This document shows, one piece after another, positions 60,170 through 64,000 of a stretch of DNA of 64,000 nucleotides. The position numbers and the translations under genes were made by a program. Origin of the DNA: Dehalococcoides mccartyi (GTDB lineage: Bacteria; Chloroflexota; Dehalococcoidia; UBA2979); NCBI GenBank assembly GCA_945865925.1, contig CAMBFG010000006.1:128760-192759 (forward strand), read 5' to 3'. The notes below the pieces were generated by a model. That model was not told the DNA's origin. It ran no database searches and saw nothing but the letters and a program-made list of their open reading frames with translations. Position 1 is the first letter of the stretch. Each line of letters opens with the position of its first letter.

Positions 60170-60490
60170 TCAGTGTGCGCCTGAGCGCCTCAATCTGCGC
60201 TCAACAGGCTTCGGAATCACGACGCAGGCGCCCCCAGCGATTGCCGGGATGAGAAAGATCTCCGCGCCCTCGCGTACCGGCTCCAGTGGGTCGTTCTCCG
60301 TCACCTCAGAGTCGATCGCCACGGCGATCTCGCCGCGCAGCGCACCCTCGTCGAACAGCACCCGCGCGAGCGCCGGCGCCTCCGCCGCGAGGGCATCGAG
60401 GACGCGCTGGAGCGTGTGGCCGGCGACCTCAATGGTCGCGCGGCCGTCCGTCAGGTCGCGCCAGTGGGCGGGGATATGCACGGTGGCCAT
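60170..60490 (-). CDS. MoaD/ThiS-like protein with C-terminal tail
   Basis: The 106-residue protein has a ubiquitin-like MoaD/ThiS fold (VHIPAHWRDLT, LFDEGALRGEIAVAIDSE, LEPVREGAEIFLIPAIAGG). In the family the chain ends in Gly-Gly for adenylation and thiocarboxylation; here the GG (86-87) is followed by 19 residues. The protein would need cleavage to be a sulfur carrier, or does something else. It lies between a molybdenum enzyme and a DUF4118 gene. Confidence 0.7.
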   Translation of the reverse strand: MATVHIPAHWRDLTDGRATIEVAGHTLQRVLDALAAEAPALARVLFDEGALRGEIAVAIDSEVTENDPLEPVREGAEIFLIPAIAGGACVVIPKPVERRLRRSGAH

Positions 60491-60507
60491 CGTGTCCGCC
60501 TGACCGT

Positions 60508-62796
60508 CTACTCGCGGGGGAGTAACTCGTCCAGGATGCGCGTCGGCGTCACGGGCGTGTGGTAGAAGTTCACGCCGATGGCGTCCCGCAGCGCGTTCCG
60601 GATCGCAGCCATCGGCGGCACGATCGGGGCCTCGCCCACGCCTCGCACGCCGTAGGGGTGGCCGGGGTTCGGCACCTCCACCAGGATCACCTCGATCGGC
60701 GGCAGGTCGTTCGCCACCGGCATCCGGTAGTCCAGGAACGAGCCGTTTCGCAGGCGGCCCTGATCGTCGTACCAGTACTCCTCCTGCAACGCCATGCCGA
60801 TGCCCTGAACCGCGCCGCCCTGGATCTGGCCCTCCACGTACGCGGGGTGGATCGCCGTGCCCACGTCCTGCACCGCCGTGTAGCGCAGCACCGTCACCTT
60901 CCCTGTGTCGCGGTCCACCTTCACGTCCGCGATGTGCCCCGCGTACGCCGGCCCCGTCGTGTTCTTTCGCGACGACACTGTGACCGCCACGTGGCCGCCC
61001 GTCGTCGGGAACCGCTTGCAGATCTCGTCGAAGGTGAACTGCTGCGCTTTGCCGTCCTTGTCAGTGCCCGTGATCACGGCGTCGTTGCTGTACGTGACCG
61101 TCGAGGCGTCCACACCCCAGATCCGCGCCGCGCGCTCCACGAGGCGCTTGCGGATCTCCTGGCCCAGTTCGTACGCCACCCAACCGCCCGCGAATGTCGT
61201 CCGGCTGCCGCCTGTCACGGCCGTGTAGCCGACAGAATCCGTGTCGGTGACCTGCGGCTTGATCTGTTCGTACGGCACGCCCAGCGACTCTGCCAGTTGC
61301 ATCGCCAGCGACGCCCGCGTCCCGCCGATGTCGACCGACCCGAGGATCAGCGAGACCGAGCCGTCTGGGTTCACCGTGGCACTCGAGGTCGACTCCATGC
61401 CGCCGTTGAACCAGAAGCCGAGTGCTACGCCCCGCCCGGTGTCCTCGCCCTGTAGTTCTGAGTTGTAGTGGGCGCTCTCTCGGATTGCCGTGATCACCGC
61501 TTTCGCACCGATGCGCGGCAACGGTGCGCCCGCACTGTTCGTCGTGCCTTCCTCAGGCGCGTTCTTCTCTCGGATCACCATCGGATCGATATCGAGCGCC
61601 CGGGCGATCTCGTCCACTACCGACTCGACCGCGTACTCCGAGGCCGGCGCACCCGGGGCGCGGTAGGCGGCGGTCTTCGGCGTGTTCGTCACCACGTCGA
61701 AGCCGTCGATGCGCTGGTTCGCGAGGTTGTACGGGGCGAGCGCGCACATGACGCCCGCGCCGACCGCCGAGCCGGGGTAGGCGCCCGCGGCGTAGCAGAG
61801 CTCGACGTCCGCTGCGACGAGCGTGCCGTCCTTCTTCGCACCGATCTTCACGCGGTTCCACGTCGCCGCCGTCGGCCCGGTCGCCTGGAAGACCGCCTCG
61901 CGCGGCATCCACATTTTCACCGGCCGCCCGGTCTGCTTCGACAGCAGCGCTGCGACGGGTTCGAGGTAGACCGGGATCTTCCCGCCGAAGCCGCCACCGA
62001 TCTCCATCGGCACGACCTTGATCCTGGCGACGGGCTGCTGCAGCAGCGTGGCGACCTGTTCGCGTACGGCGAAGGAGCCCTGTGTCGACGTCCAGACCGT
62101 GATCTGCCCGTCCTGGTTCCAGTACGCCGTGCCGTTCTGCGGCTCGATGTAGCCTTGGTGAAACTGGCTCGTCGTGAACTCACGCTCGATGACGATGTCC
62201 GCCTCGGCGAAGCCGGCGGCGATGTCACCCTTCTCGACGCGCATGTGCATCGCGATGTTCGTCTCGCGGTCCGTTGGCGTGTCCACGCCGCGCGCGCGCA
62301 CGTTCGTGCGCAGGTCGCTGTGCAGGATCGGCGCTGTGCCGAGCATCGCCTCCTTCACGTCGATGACGAAGGGCAGCACCTCGTACTCGACCTCGATCAG
62401 CGCGAGGGCTTCCTCAGCGATGTGCCAGTCGATGGCAGCGACCGCCGCCACGGCGTGGCCGTGGTACAGCGTCTTGTCGCCCGCGAGGACGTTGTCCACG
62501 AGCCATTTCGGGTTCGCGGTCCCCTCACCGAGGTCGAGCGTGCCCGACTCCTGCCGCGGGAAGTCCGCGTTCGTCACGATCGCCTTCACGCCCGGCAGCG
62601 CGAGCGCCTTCGAGCTGTCGATGCGCACGATCCGAGCGTGGGCGTGCGGTGCGCGCAGGATCGATCCGAACAGCATCCCTTCGAGGACGATGTCTGCGCC
62701 GTAGGCAGCGCGTCCCGTCACCTTGTCCACGCCGTCCGGGCGGATGGGGCGGGTGCCGATGACCTTGTAGACGGGCTTCTCCGGTGTGGCGACCAT
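60508..62796 (-). CDS. Molybdenum hydroxylase large subunit (xanthine dehydrogenase family)
   Basis: The 762-residue subunit binds the molybdopterin cofactor: VTGRAAYGADI opening, EIGGGFGGK, TAAYRAPGAP where CO dehydrogenase would have AYxCSFR, GLGFWFNGG-like region and the catalytic Glu in RGVGEAP near the end. It is a xanthine/aldehyde-oxidase-type hydroxylase rather than CO dehydrogenase. The substrate is unknown. AGGAGG precedes ATG 62796. It is followed by a MoaD-like gene. Confidence 0.92.
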   Translation of the reverse strand: MVATPEKPVYKVIGTRPIRPDGVDKVTGRAAYGADIVLEGMLFGSILRAPHAHARIVRIDSSKALALPGVKAIVTNADFPRQESGTLDLGEGTANPKWLVDNVLAGDKTLYHGHAVAAVAAIDWHIAEEALALIEVEYEVLPFVIDVKEAMLGTAPILHSDLRTNVRARGVDTPTDRETNIAMHMRVEKGDIAAGFAEADIVIEREFTTSQFHQGYIEPQNGTAYWNQDGQITVWTSTQGSFAVREQVATLLQQPVARIKVVPMEIGGGFGGKIPVYLEPVAALLSKQTGRPVKMWMPREAVFQATGPTAATWNRVKIGAKKDGTLVAADVELCYAAGAYPGSAVGAGVMCALAPYNLANQRIDGFDVVTNTPKTAAYRAPGAPASEYAVESVVDEIARALDIDPMVIREKNAPEEGTTNSAGAPLPRIGAKAVITAIRESAHYNSELQGEDTGRGVALGFWFNGGMESTSSATVNPDGSVSLILGSVDIGGTRASLAMQLAESLGVPYEQIKPQVTDTDSVGYTAVTGGSRTTFAGGWVAYELGQEIRKRLVERAARIWGVDASTVTYSNDAVITGTDKDGKAQQFTFDEICKRFPTTGGHVAVTVSSRKNTTGPAYAGHIADVKVDRDTGKVTVLRYTAVQDVGTAIHPAYVEGQIQGGAVQGIGMALQEEYWYDDQGRLRNGSFLDYRMPVANDLPPIEVILVEVPNPGHPYGVRGVGEAPIVPPMAAIRNALRDAIGVNFYHTPVTPTRILDELLPRE

Positions 62797-62828
62797 GGCG
62801 ACCTCCTCGTGCCCCGACCGGGCGCGGG

Positions 62829-63320
62829 CTACTTCTTCAGGGTGCGCATCTGCTCCGCGGCGGCCTGCACCGCCAGGATGATCTTGTCGTAGCCCGTGCA
62901 GCGGCAGAGGTTGCCGGCGAGCCAGAACCGCACTTCGTCGTCCGTCGGCGCGGGGTTCTCTGCGAGCAGGGCCGTCGATGACATCAAGAAGCCCGGCGTG
63001 CAGATGCCGCATTGCAGGGCGGCCTCCTCCAGGAAGCACTGCTGCAACGGTGCTAGCCCCTCCGGGGTCGCGAGGCCCTCGACGGTCCGCACGGTCGAGC
63101 CTTCGATCTCCGCCGCCATCACGCAGCACGAGTTCACCAGGCGGCCATCGAGGATCACGGCGCAGGCGCCGCAGTTGCCGTTGTTGCAGCCCTCTTTGAC
63201 GCCCTTGAGGTTCAGCCGCTCGCGCAGTGCCTCGAGCAGGGAGTCCCGCGAGTCCGCGAGGAATGTGCGTTCCTCGCCGTTGATCGTGGAGGTAATGACC
63301 AGTCGTTCGCTTGTCGCCAT
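62829..63320 (-). CDS. Molybdenum hydroxylase 2Fe-2S subunit
   Basis: The 163-residue subunit has two iron-sulfur domains: the plant-type CNNGNCGACAVI and the helical CGICTPGFLMSS with CRCTGY. It passes electrons from the molybdenum centre to the FAD subunit. GAGGAG precedes ATG 63320. The gene lies between the FAD and large subunit genes, as in this family. Confidence 0.95.
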   Translation of the reverse strand: MATSERLVITSTINGEERTFLADSRDSLLEALRERLNLKGVKEGCNNGNCGACAVILDGRLVNSCCVMAAEIEGSTVRTVEGLATPEGLAPLQQCFLEEAALQCGICTPGFLMSSTALLAENPAPTDDEVRFWLAGNLCRCTGYDKIILAVQAAAEQMRTLKK

Positions 63321-63336
63321 GTCGGACTCCTCGTGC

Positions 63337-64000
63337 CTAGTTCGCCCGCGCGTGCTCGACGGCGGCGCGGATCACGCGCTGCACGAGCACATCGGCGAGG
63401 TGCTTGCGCTGCTTCACCGTGCCCCGCATGTCATCGATCGGTGTGGCCGTCTCCTTCGCTGCAGCGCCCGCTGCCGCGATCGTCTCGTCCGTCAGCCGGC
63501 GTCCCACCAGCGCTTCGGCTGCCAGAGGCACCATCAGCGGCGTCGCGGCGACTGCCCCGAGGCTGAAACGGGCCGCTGTGACCACGTCGCCCTCGATCGT
63601 GAGCGCGCACGCGGCGTTGACGACGGCGATGTCCATCTCGTTGCGCGGGATGAACCGCTCCCAAGCGTTCCCGCTATGCGCCGCCGGCTGCGCGAAGTGC
63701 AGCGAGACGATGAACTCGCCCGGCTGCAGGACGCTTCGTCCGGGTGCCGTGCAGAATGCGTCCACGCGCACCTCGCGACGCCCGTTCGGGCCGGCGACCT
63801 GCGCGACGCCGTCCAGGACCATCATCGCCGGGATCGAGTCGGCCGCCGGAGAGGCGTTGCCGAGGTTCCCGCCGAGCGAGGCGCGCCCCTGAATTGCCTT
63901 CCCGCCAATGACGTGGGCTGCCGCGCGCAGGGCGGGGTAGACCCGCTGCACATTCGCGTCGCCGTAAATCTGGTACAGCGGCACCGCCGCCCCCACCGTC
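63337..64000 (-). CDS. Molybdenum hydroxylase FAD subunit (partial)
   Basis: The frame is open to the right edge, so the N-terminal FAD-binding part is missing. The visible 221 residues include the FAD domain (AIQGRASLGGNLGNASPAADSI) and the CO-dehydrogenase flavoprotein C-terminal domain (AVVNAACALTIEGDVVTAARFSLGAVAATP). It transfers electrons from the iron-sulfur subunit to NAD or another acceptor. It is the first gene of the operon seen here; the true start lies beyond 64000. Confidence 0.9.
   Translation of the reverse strand, partial: TVGAAVPLYQIYGDANVQRVYPALRAAAHVIGGKAIQGRASLGGNLGNASPAADSIPAMMVLDGVAQVAGPNGRREVRVDAFCTAPGRSVLQPGEFIVSLHFAQPAAHSGNAWERFIPRNEMDIAVVNAACALTIEGDVVTAARFSLGAVAATPLMVPLAAEALVGRRLTDETIAAAGAAAKETATPIDDMRGTVKQRKHLADVLVQRVIRAAVEHARAN

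Noticed and set aside
60508-62796. Assignment as CO dehydrogenase large subunit (coxL)
   Set aside because: The active-site loop reads AYRAPG instead of AYxCSFR, so it belongs with the xanthine/aldehyde oxidase type.
61468-62892. 474-codon frame on the plus strand opposite the molybdenum hydroxylase gene
   Set aside because: Arg/Asp/His-rich product without motifs; the minus-strand gene is a complete, motif-bearing enzyme.

Overview
This is a compact, G+C-rich bacterial chromosome segment (about two-thirds G+C by eye) with dense gene packing, many 4-base start/stop overlaps, and GTG/TTG starts. I see no rRNA, insertion sequence, prophage or CRISPR array. The gene mix fits an aerobic member of the Chloroflexota (possibly a Dehalococcoidia-related lineage such as Tepidiformales): F420-type luciferase-like oxidoreductase, PTP-linker secreted proteins, a CtaG/CoxD-type oxidase locus, a System I cytochrome c maturation operon, and a xanthine-dehydrogenase-family enzyme. 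That placement is inference from gene content; no rRNA is present to confirm it.

Layout. 1-5.5 kb: end of a gene, a small membrane protein, a membrane-tethered seven-iron ferredoxin, then a minus-strand set (nickel/cobalt transporter, DinB, AlkD-like, DUF488-like, tandem DinB, and a 60-residue membrane protein under a promoter with two operator-like palindromes). 5.7-12 kb: secreted matrixin protease, a decayed surface-protein gene, serS, a Nudix hydrolase, a secreted M23-like protein, and an FAD oxidoreductase-Rieske fusion. 12-24.6 kb: HAD and SRPBCC proteins, lysS, an ArsR/AHSA1 pair, greA with operator and leader hairpin, an HtrA-like protease, a GH18-like pseudoenzyme, rsmD-coaD-coiled-coil protein, a lipoprotein hydrolase lacking its nucleophile, and leuS. 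24.6-33.5 kb: mostly single metabolic genes (PQQ-type sugar dehydrogenase, L-2-hydroxyglutarate oxidase-like, DHFR-like, lipase, LLM oxidoreductase, aldo/keto reductase, fluoride channel, tRNA-Ala, GDPD, CoA-transferase). 33.6-40.5 kb: EAL signalling protein, two membrane proteins, rsmG, a second GreA-like protein, an ABC-2 exporter pair.

40.5-54.7 kb is the respiratory block: ctaB and the whole cytochrome c maturation set in one translationally coupled minus-strand operon, divergent from coxBACD on the plus strand, which converges on two tandem ctaG genes. The operon supplies haem farnesylation, covalent haem attachment (the oxidase subunit II carries a fused cytochrome c) and copper delivery, so the block holds most of what is needed to build a caa3-type oxidase. 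54.8-60 kb: nadE behind a promoter-proximal double palindrome, then a coupled three-gene operon of a DegT-like protein without the PLP lysine, a ROK-like protein without the catalytic motif, and an unknown helical protein, divergent from folP. 60-64 kb: a three-subunit molybdenum hydroxylase operon (right edge cut) followed by a MoaD-like protein with an unusual C-terminal tail.

Promoters recur as TTGACN, 17-18 bases, then TANNNT, and several genes appear to be leaderless. The most interesting signals are the pseudoenzyme operon at 56.6-58.9 kb, the greA operator plus attenuator, the nadE and 5.5-kb operators, the tailed MoaD, and the membrane-tethered ferredoxin.
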